From positions 1,178,001-1,242,000 of the forward strand of contig NW_026267104.1 in NCBI RefSeq assembly GCF_014633365.1: a stretch of 64,000 bases of DNA, in the 5' to 3' direction. Position numbers and translations under genes: made by a program. The notes beneath the pieces are model-generated. The model saw only the letters and a list, made by a program, of their open reading frames with translations. It searched no databases and had not been told where the DNA came from. Positions within the stretch are counted from its first letter, which is position 1, and each line of letters opens with the position of its first letter. Shown here piece by piece: positions 1 through 10,448 of this stretch. The stretch comes from Diospyros lotus. Its lineage: Eukaryota > Streptophyta > Magnoliopsida > Ericales > Ebenaceae.

Positions 1-165
1 CGGATTTATCGTAGAAGACTTGAAGAACTTTTCTTCTCTTGTCTTGTGACTCTTCGGTAGATAAACAATGAATCTTTGAGAGTTTTGGAATGTTTAGAAA
101 TTAGCTTGAGAGCTTTTAGGAGCTTTGAATGTGCAATATGTGCAATGAATACTCAAAAAATGAGT
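1..165. repeat. dispersed repeat, copy 1
   Basis: This stretch resembles 9750-9905 (shared phrases include cgtagaagacttgaag, ctcttcggt and cttgagagc). A second shared phrase, ttaattaatatga, occurs at about 750-770 and again near 10150-10170, so both areas may be remnants of one larger repeat. No protein is recognisable. The class is not known to me. Confidence 0.5.
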
Positions 166-229
166 TTGGAGGGTATTTATAAGCATTTTAGCTGCTAAAA
201 AAATGATTAATATGAAATTTGAAATTCAA

Positions 230-725
230 AAAATATTTAGATTTTATCAAACAATAAGAAAACATGTCTCATCTTTAATTCAAAATAAATTTACTTCATG
301 CATAAGAAATCAAGATTTGAAAATTTAAATATAAGCTTTTGAGACATAAATAATTAAAACAATAAAAAACATGTCTAAAAGCAATTTCTTTTAATTCAAA
401 ATAAATTTACTTTTTGTATGAGTAAGAGAAAATATGTTTAAAACTATTTTTCTTTAATTCAAAATAAATTTACTTTTTATATGAGAAAGAAAAAATATGT
501 CTAAAAATAATTATCCTTTAATTCAAAATAAATATACTTTTTACATAAGTAATAAAAATATTTATCAATAAACAAAAATTCAAACATAAACTTTTGAGAC
601 ATAAATGATCAAAAGTAGGAAACATGTTTAAAGACAATCTACATTTAATTCAAAATAAATTTATTCTTTGTACCCACTTTTAATTCAAAATAAATTTATT
701 TTTTATATAAAAAAGAAATATATTT
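230..725. repeat. diverged AT-rich tandem repeat (about 63-bp spacing)
   Basis: The phrase ttcaaaataaattta recurs at about 281, 396, 459, 521 (one change), 646 and 686. Each is followed by a short variable AT-rich part with atgag or ataag. Spacing between neighbours is about 63 bp or roughly twice that, with one shorter step. This looks like an old, eroded minisatellite. No coding potential is seen. Confidence 0.6.
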
Positions 726-730
726 ATATC

Positions 731-1389
731 ATAAAAATATTTTTGTTAATCATCAAAACTTAATTAATATGAGCAAGTTGGCTCAACAATAACAATAAAA
801 CTTAATTATGGAGATTTAATTTTTTGACCTTACAATTATAAAATATTTAATATTACCACTTTATCAATTTTAACTTTTGTCTAAACTATGTTTTAAATTA
901 ATATTTAATATTAATTGTCACTATTTTTTTTACTTACACATAAATCATATGAGTCACGACTTTAGTAATTCGCATCAAATTTATATGTAAAAATCTACAA
1001 TACTAGTTGATGAGATGAGTGGATGAATTCAACTATAAAATCATCATCTCTATATATTTATAATTAGTAAATATAATTATTTTTTTCAACTCATGGGTCA
1101 TATTTATTTTTTGAAAATTAGTATCATTGCTAAAAAGTTTTATGTTTTTATTAATCATACATCTTAATTTGAATGATTAAATTACCAATCAAACTTCCTA
1201 ATTAAGTTTAAGATGGAGCAGTATGAGATGGACTACCAATATCACCTCTCGGAAGTTAGATTGGCTAGATGGTCACCATAAATGATATTTTATATTTGAA
1301 ATTATATTTTCACACGAAATGGTATTTTGTATCATAAGAGTTTCCCTTTTCAACCTTGCTTATTATAGTATTACCGTACTACTTCACAA
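731..1389. other. AT-rich intergenic stretch without a gene
   Basis: No open frame with protein similarity, RNA gene or clear element end is seen. The right part may include eroded sequence downstream of the FAR1-like pseudogene. Confidence 0.5.
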
Positions 1390-2338
1390 ATTACTTCAAT
1401 GTTGTATTTGAGTTTACATAGTCATCAAAAAATGCATTCATTTGTATGATTGACATACAAGCCCAAAATGTATCCTTTATAAATATAGGAATCCTACGAT
1501 GTCTCTTTTTGTACAAACTACCTAACCACTTATTTTCATAAAGATTTAACTCATTAATGAACTACTCCCACTTTTGTTCAAAATATTATTTCTCCAAAGA
1601 TTCATAAACTACATTATGCAACATATTTTTAATTTTTTCATACAATCTATAGCCCCTTAGCTTCTGTGGCAACTTTTTCATTATATGCCATAGACACCAA
1701 CAATGCCAAGAATTAGGAAACACAACCTCGATTGCATTTTACATTGCTTTATCTTGATCTATAATTATGACACTTGATGTATTTCCAAACATGCATGCTT
1801 GCCAAGTACGAAACAACCAAATAAATGTAGTAACATCCTCATTTGATAGTGACTCGCATCCAAATAAAATTGAGTGCCCATAGTGGTTTACACACATAAA
1901 AGGTGCAAAGCGCATGTCATACTTATGAAAAATTTGATGATGCTCATAAGTTGCCCTACTCCTTGCATCAACCCAAAATAAATTCCTAATTTGAGATTTG
2001 TCATCTGCATCCATCATATAAAAGAAGTTTGAATTCTTTGCTTGCATCCGAACCGAATAATTATGGATTACTTCAGCATCTCTAGTACCAAGTCGTAATT
2101 TTCTTTTCTTATCAATGTAATTTCTACAATCTCTTTTCAAAAATGACACATTATCATGACCCCCAATTTTCACTACAAAAGACTGATAATTCTTTGCCAC
2201 ACCAATTCCAACTCAATCATTCAATTCAAATTTTCTTCGAGCATCAATACTAATTTCCCTATTACATAAGTAAAATCGTGATTTTTGTAGACTCAATCCA
2301 TGATTATACTCTAGTATAATAGAATTGATCTTACATTC
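1390..2338 (-). pseudogene. FAR1/FHY3-type MULE transposase pseudogene fragment
   Basis: Read on the minus strand, this is a piece of a FAR1-related protein. The frame runs from about 2338 with YNHGLSLQKSRFY, then KNYQSFVVKIGGHDNVSF and CRNYID. The MULE transposase core follows: FFYMMDADD, NLFWVDARSRATYE, CFIGCES-like LFGCESLSNEDVTTFIWLF and the DQDKAM motif. After a stop at about 1739 the same frame resumes with NAIEVVFPNSWHCWCLWHI, KLRGYRLYEKIK and, after another stop, KDTFWACMS and NAFFDDYVN. In-frame stops sit near 2213, 1739 and 1587, and the usual TQRSES stretch before NAFFD is deleted. FAR1 and FHY3 are domesticated MULE transposases, so the fragment could come from a MULE or from a FAR1-related gene. 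The N-terminal zinc-finger part is missing. Confidence 0.85.
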
Positions 2339-2586
2339 TCTATCTGCAATTTTAAAAAAATATACAAAATAAAATTTATTAAATATTCTTTCATTTTTTT
2401 TTAAATAAATACTTGTACATAAATTATCACATGATTCACGTCATCACTATTCATGTCAACCTCTCTACCCACAACCCCACCCCTCTCACCGACAATAAAA
2501 TATCTACTGCCTCCCTCATCTACTCTACACTTGTCCTCCGTTCTTGCCGTCGATGAGGATCCACCCCTAAATTAATGAGATGTGAT

Positions 2587-2716
2587 AGCATGTAACTTCC
2601 CCAATCATCCCAAGAAGGCCGGTGGTTCATTCAGCTAAGATATTATATACATCATGAACGCAGGACAGTGAGGAATCTCTATCTGTAAGATGAGTCGGTG
2701 TAGCATTTTCCTTATT
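2587..2716 (+). promoter_or_regulatory. relic of a P450-gene promoter, copy 1
   Basis: This block matches 31470-31606, the region just upstream of the P450 gene at 31683. Shared elements in the same order are: aacttcccc/aacttcccg, aagaaggcc, ttcag, ttatatacatcat (TATA-like), then gaggaatctctatctgtaagatga versus gaggaagctctatcagtacgatga. No P450 coding sequence follows. It is inferred to be a leftover of a former tandem P450 copy. Confidence 0.65.
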
Positions 2717-2736
2717 TTACACGGGGACTTATGATG

Positions 2737-2833
2737 AGATTTGACGGCGTCGAACTTGCCCAATCAGACAAAGAAGGCCGGTGGTGCATTCAGCTAATTA
2801 AGATCTTATATACATCATGAACGCAGGACAGTG
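2737..2833 (+). promoter_or_regulatory. relic of a P450-gene promoter, copy 2
   Basis: This second copy is closer still to the P450 upstream region. The match starts with atgag, continues through cgtcgaacttgcccaatcagac versus cgtccaacttcccgaaccagac, aagaaggcc, ttcag and ttatatacatcat. It ends at gaacgcaggacagtg, which it shares with copy 1. Coding sequence does not follow; a G-rich low-complexity stretch does. Confidence 0.65.
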
Positions 2834-3822
2834 CGGGCGAGCGAGGGCGAGCCGCGGATCAAGCGAGCGAGGGCGAGCGAGCGAGCAAGCCAGAGGGGCA
2901 GAGGCGAGAAAGGGACAGAGGTTTTCAGTTTTCAGTCTGCAGAGCAGGGGGGCAGGGGCGAGAAGAGAGAGAAAGGGGATGGGTCGGTGGGCGCCCATTG
3001 GAGGGCTTGGGGTATTTGGTAAAAAATAATTTTTTTACTTTATAAATTCAAATTTAATTGTAAACCTAAGTATTTAATTTATAAATTTAATTTAACACTA
3101 TTATTATTTAATTTAACACTACTTCTCTTTTCCATAAGTAGACTACCAATGCAATATTTTTTATTTTTCAAAATTCTAACTTAATTAAATATAAGTCAAT
3201 AAATAATATTGGACAATCAAAAAATAAAATAAAATAAATAATATTTTTATACAACACAAATATCTTAGAAAGTTGTTAAAGATTTATAAATTTATATCAA
3301 TGACAAAACAAATATTTATAAATTTATACATAATATCTGATCATCCAATATTATTTGTACTCACTTTTAATTATATTCAAATTATTATTACTATTATTAT
3401 AATGATGTAATTATTATTTTATTTAGATATTAACAAAATAATTCTATCATATGTATAATTTTAGTACCATTATGTACTATAATAAAATTTAATGAATTCT
3501 GTTTTAATTCTTCTAAATTTTGTTTAGGATTCCCTTTTGGGCATGGCATTGGATGCCTCAACATATGGTATGTTGGTATGACATCATTTCTTCTCCAACA
3601 TAATAAGAGATTGTATCATTACCAGACGTAAAAAGAAATCGAAAGATGAAATTTATGCTATGACTAGAGTGAGTTAGCTATCAAAGGGGCCCTAAGGATA
3701 GGCTTTATCAAAAGAACTTAGCAATCCATCCTTTTTGTATCCTTATTCATCTGCGAGTAATTGGAGAGGAAAAAAATATGGATCTCATTGGTCCAGTAAA
3801 GGAGAAATAATTTTTAAAAAAG
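2834..3822. other. G-rich simple sequence, then AT-rich intergenic DNA
   Basis: 2834-2990 is low-complexity with repeated gcgagcgagggcgagc-like words, which produce short Arg/Gly-rich open frames on both strands that I do not regard as genes. 3020-3822 is AT-rich and shows no gene or recognisable element. Confidence 0.5.
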
Positions 3823-3844
3823 AATAATAATAATAATAATAATA

Positions 3845-3892
<48 letters not shown>

Positions 3893-3900
3893 GTTATTAT
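3823..3900. repeat. palindromic (AAT)n(ATT)n microsatellite
   Basis: About eight AAT units run directly into about seventeen ATT units with one ttg interruption near the end. The two arms are complementary, so the tract can fold on itself. Confidence 0.95.
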
Positions 3901-3924
3901 AAAAAAATAAATAAAATCCCTCTT

Positions 3925-4190
3925 TGTCGTCTTGTTTCTTTCTCCACTCCTCAATCTCCTTCATCTGTGCCCCTCTCCCTCAATCTCCTTCATCTCCGTC
4001 GTCTTGTCTCTTCGTCGTACTGCCGATCGAATCCATATCGGCATCTCCTTCATCTTCGTCGCCTCTCCATCATCTTGTCTCTTCGTCGTACTTCTGATCG
4101 GATCCACGTTGACATCTCCTTCATTTTCGCCCTCTCTCTGCCGATTTACATCCCCGATATCTCCCTCAGTCGATTTCCCGGTGAACCCCA
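3925..4190 (+). repeat. CT-rich imperfect tandem duplication
   Basis: Two imperfect copies of a unit of about 60-70 bp occur, each containing cttgtctcttcgtcgtact, gatcg(a/g)atcca and catctcctt. The open frames here (up to 122 codons) are Ser/Leu-rich products of this simple sequence. They lack any domain and overlap in several frames, so no gene is called. Confidence 0.6.
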
Positions 4191-4335
4191 AATCATTTGC
4201 ATCTTTATTTTATTTTATTATTATTATTTTATTTTTATTTATTTTTCTTTTTATATCATGAATCTCACCATCCTTTGTCCAGTCCCTAAAAAAAAAAAAA
4301 AACCTCCAAAGCAAAGAAAAAAAACCATGCCTTGA

Positions 4336-4860
4336 TCCGGTTCACCGTGTGGTGCCTGCAATTTCTTGAGGAAAAAATATATCCAATGGTGCATCTTTGC
4401 CCCTTACTTTTGCCATGATCAAGGATTTGATCATTTTGCAGCCATCCACGAGGTGTTCAGTGTCAATAACTCTTCAAAGTTCTTGGCCCAACTTCCAAAA
4501 AATGACAGTTATTAGGTTGCATTTACACTGTGGTATGAAGCCCAAGCCTGGCCTCACGACCCCATATATGGTTGTGTTTCCCACATGTTTGCCCTCCAAC
4601 AACAGGTTATCTATCTATAAGTTCAGATCCCGTTATTGCAGGAATTTTTATTTGCTAGCTCGTGTCCAATCCCACAAGGTGTTCCAAATTGGGTTCTCCC
4701 AAAACCCAGTTTTGGACATATTCCATATGGTGAAAATGAATCATTCTTCATGGATGATTCAAACCCCGTCGACGCTAGCAGCAATCAGTGGCCATATAGA
4801 GAACTTGAATCTGTTGATGAGTTTGGAGCTATTGTGTTCGGCCAAAATCATCAATGAACA
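4336..4860 (+). pseudogene. LOB-domain (LBD, class I) transcription factor pseudogene
   Basis: One reading frame from 4336 gives an LBD protein from the start of the LOB domain: [68 protein letters not shown] and ALQQQV. A divergent C-terminal region ends NQWPYRELESVDEFGAIVFGQ. The sequence is closest to the LBD16/LBD29 group as I know it. Two in-frame stops interrupt it (about 4513 and 4618). In the CX2CX6CX3C zinc-finger-like motif the third Cys is Tyr. No start codon is in frame just upstream. No intron is seen across the domain, which would fit a retroposed copy, though that depends on the intron position of the parent gene. It is not expected to make a working protein. Confidence 0.85.
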
Positions 4861-4923
4861 TATGGAGAATTAGATTGCTACGTAGTGGATTTTATGTGTG
4901 TATTTTATGATTGCCTTTTTCAA

Positions 4924-5579
4924 TGTTGTGTAATATGGGTGTTAATATTTGTGATTCAAAATGATTTGGATTAGGCTTGCTTATTTAAAGCCCAGCAAGC
5001 CCAAGCTCGTGTCTTGCTACCTTTCTTGTTATTCTCATTCATATCCTTTGGCCCATGTATATAAAGGCTGGCATTTGGGGAAAATCAAAGTGCAACACAC
5101 AAATTGAGAAGCCCTAATCGGGCAAGAAGAACACGCAGATCCAAGAAACAGAGAACCGCAAGAAAAGGAGGCCACAATCTGGTAAGGAAGAAACCCTTGT
5201 TTTTGTATCAATCTTCTCTATGAAATTCCATGTGTGGTGTGTGAGAGAGAATGAAGAAAAATGTTGTGAGTGCTGGGAATGGCTAGGGGCATTGAGCTTT
5301 GTACTCAGTTTTCTTCTTGTGTGCGATACTGTAAGTGGTCTTCTTTGGTTCTTGTAGATTGATGTGTAATCTTTGTAATTGGTTGTAAATCTGCTTATTA
5401 TCTTTATAGTGGATTGACTAAAGGCAGAGAATCTTCCGTGAGTAGGATCTTTGATTCGAACATGTATATGCGTTATGTTCTTCGTTTTCTTTCCTTTAGT
5501 TCAGTTATTTGTGGATCTTGGTACTTCTCTATGTCTTGGTCGTGTGGCTGTGTGATTGTTTTCATAGGTAAAATTAACA
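4924..5579 (+). mobile_element. probable 5' LTR of a Ty1/copia element
   Basis: The block starts TGTTG and ends TTAACA, and is followed two bases later by a primer binding site. A TATA-like tatataaagg lies at about 5056-5065, followed by a leader-like stretch. The right end is well supported by the primer site. The left end is a guess based on the inverted TGTT/AACA termini. No matching second LTR was found in the window and almost none of the internal region remains. Confidence 0.6.
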
Positions 5580-5581
5580 AG

Positions 5582-5593
5582 TGGTATTAGAGC
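5582..5593 (+). other. retrotransposon primer binding site (initiator tRNA-Met type)
   Basis: TGGTATTAGAGC differs by one base from TGGTATCAGAGC, the complement of the 3' end of plant initiator tRNA-Met. It follows the presumed LTR end after AG. Confidence 0.75.
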
Positions 5594-6559
5594 TGGAGTT
5601 GGCTTCGAGATCAAAGGAGCCGGGATCGAAGCCGATCAGAAGAATTGAAGGCCATGATGTTGGGGGAAGATCATCAATCGCGACTGATTCCAATTTGGTA
5701 AGTAAGCGCGACGTATCCTTTTTCCCCCCTTGCCCTAAATTTTCCTTTCTAATCTGTTTGACGATATATTGGTTGAACCTTGTTATTTGGCTTGCTGTTG
5801 GGCATTGATCTGATTCTTGAATAGTCTTGGACATCTGTCTGTATACACTGTTAATTCTATTCTTGATACGTGGCTTTGTTGCATTGTCTATTTCGGTGAT
5901 TTTTTCATCATTTGATTGCGATTCTTGAACCAATTTTTGATGGGTTTTCTGATTATATACCCTATCAGTTCTGAATTGGATTATTTCTCTCATTTGTTCA
6001 CTATTCCTGTTGATTTCTTGTTGTTATCACTTCCTTATTGCAAGATTCATTGCTGATAGGAGTGTGTTTTACTTTCTGTTATAAGTATATATTACTTGAT
6101 TCTGTCGGAAAGATTCGTAAGATAGATTGCTTGTTATTGCTCGGTGTATTTGGAGAATAGTAATCTATTTGTAATGTTCTTGAAATTTTTATGTGAAACC
6201 TAGTTAGGGTTATAAGGATTTCAGTAAACATTTTACTCATTACCTATCCAAAATTTTTGTTATTTTTTTTCTTGCTGATTGTTTTCTATGTTGCTGGTCT
6301 TTTGTTTTGGATTCTGTGTTGCTATTGGATTTTTTGTTTTCCTTGTAAGAACATAACCAAATATGGCATCTATGAAAGTGGACAGAACAGAAAGAACAAA
6401 AGAAGGCAGGTAATCTAAGGAGAAGGTATGGAAGAAATTAAAGTATTGGTTAAAGTCTCTATCTATTGGAGTTTTCATAAATAATGTTGTTTGAGTAGTA
6501 TATTAAATGATAATTGATTTAGATAATTATGTTGATTAAAATTATATTTGTGTAGAGGG
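5594..6559. other. gene-free stretch between copia relic and Harbinger transposase
   Basis: The first about 120 bases look like a copia leader. The rest is T-rich without protein similarity. It may hold the unlocated 5' part of the Harbinger element that follows; I could not find that element's left terminal repeat. Confidence 0.4.
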
Positions 6560-7868
6560 ATGTCTATTGAATCAAGTTGGGTTCAAAATTCGACTGATGA
6601 AGATTTGAGTGATGACGATTTTTTATTTATAGAAGATGATTTGGATGCGTCTATTGGTGATACACTGATGCTTAGTTATTTTGTTGCTAATAAACGAGTA
6701 TTTATAGACAGGACACCTTGTAGAACATCATTGCTTACTGGAAAAATGTACTGCTTGAAATTTTAAATGGACATCTAGACGTGTGTCATAGTAATTTTCG
6801 GATGCAGAAACATGTGTTCATGAATTTTTGTGATACTTTGAAACATAGAGGGCAATTGACAGATGGGAAAAAAGTTAGTGTCGATGAGGATGTTGCTATG
6901 TTTCTGATGATTATAGGGCACACTACAAGATATAGTATTATTGACGATAGATTTCAACATTCCAACAACACAATCCACAAATGGTTTAAGCGTGTTTTAC
7001 GGGTTGTTTGTTCATTTGGCACAGAGATAATCTCCCCTACAAATCAAAATGGACCTCATGAGCGTCTCTTGCGCAAATATCCTTTGTTTAAGGATTGTAT
7101 AGGTGTAATAGATGGAACGCATGTTGCAGCTTGGGTACCTGTATTACGATAAACATCTTTTCGTGGAAGAAAGACCAATGTAACACAAAATGTGATGTTG
7201 GTATGTGATTTTGATATGAAATTTATATTTGTGCATGCTGGATCGGAAGGTACTGCTAATGATTTGCGAGTATTCATTGACACAATTACAAGACCCTCGA
7301 ACAATTTTTCAATGCCACGGGGAGATATATTCTAATACTTCAAATGATGTATTAAATATTTTTATAGTATTACAATCTTAAATCATAGTTTTTTGCAGAT
7401 CAATTTTATCTTGTTGATTCTGACCATCCAAACATGCATGGATTTCTTGTCCCTTATCGAGGTTGAAGATATCATCTACGTGATTATCTTGGACGAGGAG
7501 GACCACGTGGAAAGGAAGAGTTGTTCAAATATAAACATTCTTCGTGTTGGAACATAATTGAACATTGTATTGGAGTGTTGAAGGCAAGATTTCTTATTTT
7601 GAAATTAAAAACTAATTATCCACTTAGTAAGCAAAGACAAATCTCTATTGTATGTTGCACAATACATAACTTTATTCGTTAGGAAGACTTTTTAGATAGG
7701 TTATTCACTGAATATTCAATAGATAATATGGTATTTGATGATATGGTGTAGTCAAGTTAAGATCAGGAAACCATATATTTTGATACTAGTCAAATAGCTC
7801 AAATGTGACAAGTCAGGGATCAAATTACTACACAAATGTGGAATGAGTATCAAATGACTCATACATGA
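6560..7868 (+). pseudogene. PIF/Harbinger transposase pseudogene
   Basis: From ATG at 6560 the frame encodes an acidic N-terminus (TDEDLSDDDFLFIEDD) and RTPCRTSLLTGKMY. A one-base frameshift at about 6750 is followed by ILNGHLDVCHSNFRMQKHVF, HSNNTIHKWFKRVL, RKYPLFKDCIGVIDGTHV (first catalytic Asp region), then a stop at about 7150. It resumes with FRGRKTNVTQNVMLVCDFDM, FVHAGSEGTANDLRVF (second Asp region), a probable short intron ending at about 7398, and FYLVDSDHPNMHGFLVPYRG, YHLRDYLGRGGPRGKEELF, NIIEHCIGVLKARF (Glu region) and SKQRQISIVCCTIHNFIR. Several further stops break the C-terminus. The order and motifs are those of HARBI1-like DDE transposases. It cannot make an intact enzyme but the lesions are few. 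Its downstream arm ends at 8334. Confidence 0.85.
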
Positions 7869-8334
7869 GTCCGTAATTTTATTTTATTATTTTTATTTTT
7901 GAACTATGTTTATTTTTTGTATTTGTATTAAAACTTGTAATCGAATCCCACTTGTTATTGAATTGTTTGATACAATCTTATAATTTATAATTACATTATG
8001 TAATACCACTTCACATCTTTAATTTTTATTTTAATGCTTCCTATTTATAATCACATTATGATCCCACTTGCTATTTTTTTCAAGTCAATTTATTTATTTA
8101 TTTAAATTTAAATAGTTTTATTTTTTTGAATAATTAAATTTATTTAATAAAATATTATTTTTAAATTATTTTCAAATTTTCAAAAAGAACGTGTTTTTTA
8201 GTTTTCTATTTTGAGAAATGGTTTTTCAAAATGATAAAAAGATCGCATTTTCAATTTTTTGAAAACATATTATCAAAACAAAAAATTGAAAATGAATTCA
8301 AAACTCAAAATTGAAAAGTAAAGAGAACGCAGTC
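7869..8334 (+). mobile_element. 3' arm of the PIF/Harbinger element, with right terminal repeat
   Basis: The right end is GAGAACGCAGTC followed by taa. Read inward on the minus strand it is GACTGCGTTCTCTTTACTTT, which matches the termini of the MITEs at 10449-14329 and 24510-24992. The AT-rich body of this arm is also shared with those MITEs and with 30890-31405. It shows that the MITEs are internally deleted relatives of this transposase-bearing family. Confidence 0.75.
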
Positions 8335-8337
8335 TAA

Positions 8338-8962
8338 ACTTTTTGTGATTCCAACTGTACTTCTAAACTTAGACCAAAAGCATATTTATGGCCTTGAATT
8401 TTTCTTAGCTTTAAATGCGCTCGTGAATTATGTGAAATCACTCATTTAAATACTTAACCAACAAATAATATATATACGCACTGACGTGGCAGGTTTTTGG
8501 CATCCCCTTAACTCCATCATTCTCTCCAACTGCGTCTCTTTTTTCTTCAGCATCTTTTACATCTCCGGTTGGGCTATGTAGGTCAGTTAGGTTGAATGGG
8601 TTACTAGCATGCCCGAGTTGATGATCACCCTACCCTATTTGGGGATCGAAAATGGGCCAATTTGAGGGTAGTATGTTTTGCAGGGGATGCAGATGGAGGA
8701 GATTCCGAAGATAGAGAAAGAGCCGATGAGATGCCATCGAAGAATTGTCATATCAACGCGTATACATATCACTTAGTGGTCAAGTATTTAAATGAGTAAT
8801 TTTACATACTTAGATGGCACATTTAGAGCTATAAAAAGTTTGGGGTTATACAAGAAAAAACGTAAAGGTTTAGGAGCATATTTGAAAACATGAAAAATTT
8901 AGCATTTTATAAAAGAAAGAAAAAAAAACACGCAAAAATTTAGGGATATAAATATACTCATG
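8338..8962. repeat. foldback element with long imperfect inverted arms
   Basis: The left arm (about 8338-8485) contains tcactcatttaaatacttaa and atatatatacgc. The right arm (about 8755-8960) contains the complement, gcgtatacatat and caagtatttaaatgagtaat. The centre carries about 270 bp with gacgtggcagg. No transposase is encoded. Superfamily and exact ends are undetermined. Confidence 0.65.
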
Positions 8963-8983
8963 GCCAAGAGCAATTCTAAGAGT

Positions 8984-9197
8984 TAGTTTGATATGATTAA
9001 GATAAAAGTTTAAATTTAGCTTTATAATATTTTCGCAAAATAAGTTTAAACTTTTATAGATGAGTTTTTAACTCCTTAAGAAATAAAAAACTCCCTTTAT
9101 AGTGTCATAAAAAATTCAAAACATAAGTTGGGATTTTCAATCCAAAAACTAATTTTCAATAAACTTGTTGCAATAAAAACATCATATCAAACAAATC
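8984..9197. mobile_element. small inverted-repeat element (MITE-like)
   Basis: The left end reads gtttgatatgattaag and the right end reads aacatcatatcaaac, giving an inverted GTTTGATATGAT terminus on about 210 bp of AT-rich non-coding DNA. The target duplication is not clear, so the superfamily is open. Confidence 0.5.
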
Positions 9198-9739
9198 ATT
9201 TCTGTTGGTCTCTTAAGGTATGGCCACTCAAGAGGGGGTGAATTAAGTGATTAAATTTTTTTTCAATTTTAATAAATATTTTTTATTAATGATTTTATTG
9301 AAAAATATAATAAATTATATTTGAGATTAATAATAAATATAAATCACAATATATAACAAAAATAAATATAATGAGTCACAACACAATTTATAATGGTTCG
9401 GTATTTTCACACGCATCTCGTCCACTCTCCCAATGTCTAACCACTCTTGGGGTTCCATTAAAATAATTTCACCAAGATTTCCACACTAACTCACATTGGA
9501 AACTAGATGCACACTTAAATTACAACGAGTTCTAGGCAGCCACTACACTAAAGTTTTCTTCCTAACTTACCTTGAAAACTAAATTCACCTAAATTTTAAT
9601 AATTCTAGAAAACCTATACAATCCATAATGATAATTTAAATGTTACAAATAATTTATTCACAATTGGACACAAATAAGTAATTAAGAACAAATTATACAA
9701 GGCAATAATATTTAAATAAATAAATAAATTCGTAACCTC
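9198..9739. other. gene-free repeat-like stretch
   Basis: It contains caagagggggtgaatt, a phrase common in dispersed plant repeats, then ggttcggtattttcacacg and a C-rich block. No protein similarity is seen. Probably part of an unclassified element. Confidence 0.35.
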
Positions 9740-9741
9740 AA

Positions 9742-9905
9742 ATGGAGAAGTTTAGATTTGTCGTAGAAGACTTGAAGAAATTTTTTTTTCTTGCATTGTG
9801 GCTCTTCGGTGGATGTGCAATAATACTTCGAGAGCCTCAAATTGCTTGGATGCTTTGCTTGAGAGCGTTTGAAAGCTTTTTGGTGCTTCAGATATGCAAT
9901 GGAAG
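9742..9905. repeat. dispersed repeat, copy 2
   Basis: It matches the first about 150 bases of the window. The 75-codon open frame that covers it has no domain and differs in the other copy, so it is not called as a gene. Confidence 0.5.
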
Positions 9906-10448
9906 CAGGGGCGAATTTAGGGGGCAGACACGAGCTGTAGCCCCTCTCCCAGATTCAACGCTCTCCTAGATTTACAAGGCAAATCTGGCCTATTTGGGGG
10001 ATATTTAAAAATAGTTTTAACAAGAAATAATATTTTTAGTAATACATAAGTTATGAAAAAAATATTTTATAAATTAATAAAAAATAATTTGGTATTACAA
10101 TTAATATATTTTTAATTTGTATATTAAAAATTCTCTTTTTGTTAATCAGCAAAACTTAATTAATATGACCAAATTAACTCAATACTTTCTTACCTCAAAG
10201 TATTAACACACCCTATTTTTAAAATATAGTGCATTTTTTTTTTTTTTATACCATGTTATATCTCACACTTACCTCTTACATTTATATTTCTTTTCTCTTA
10301 TTTTTATAGGGTACTCCACGAAAGTGAAAGAGAGAGAAGACTTATAAAAGGTGTTTGTCTACCAGTTTGACCACTTATAAGTTATTCATTTAGCTTATAA
10401 GCTATCTAACTTTTTTTGTTATGCGTTTATTAAAATCTAAGAATTTAA
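9906..10448. other. gene-free AT-rich stretch
   Basis: Nothing coding is seen. Near 10340 the phrase ggtgtttgtctaccag may be the end of an older element into which the MITE at 10449 inserted. Confidence 0.35.

Noticed and set aside
2798..3029. Arg/Gly/Ala-rich open frames on both strands
   Set aside because: Simple-sequence gcgagcgagg repetition; no protein similarity.
3932..4335. Open frames of 109 and 122 codons
   Set aside because: Product of a CT-rich tandem duplication followed by a T-rich and poly-A stretch.
4397..4873. 158-codon open frame over the LBD relic
   Set aside because: It is in the wrong frame; the LOB-domain similarity is in the frame of 4336 with two stops.
5574..5993. 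139-codon minus-strand open frame next to the copia primer site
   Set aside because: It crosses the primer binding site and leader of a retroelement on the other strand and has no domain.
9742..9969. 75-codon open frame with a hydrophobic stretch
   Set aside because: It overlaps a dispersed repeat whose other copy (window start) does not keep the frame.
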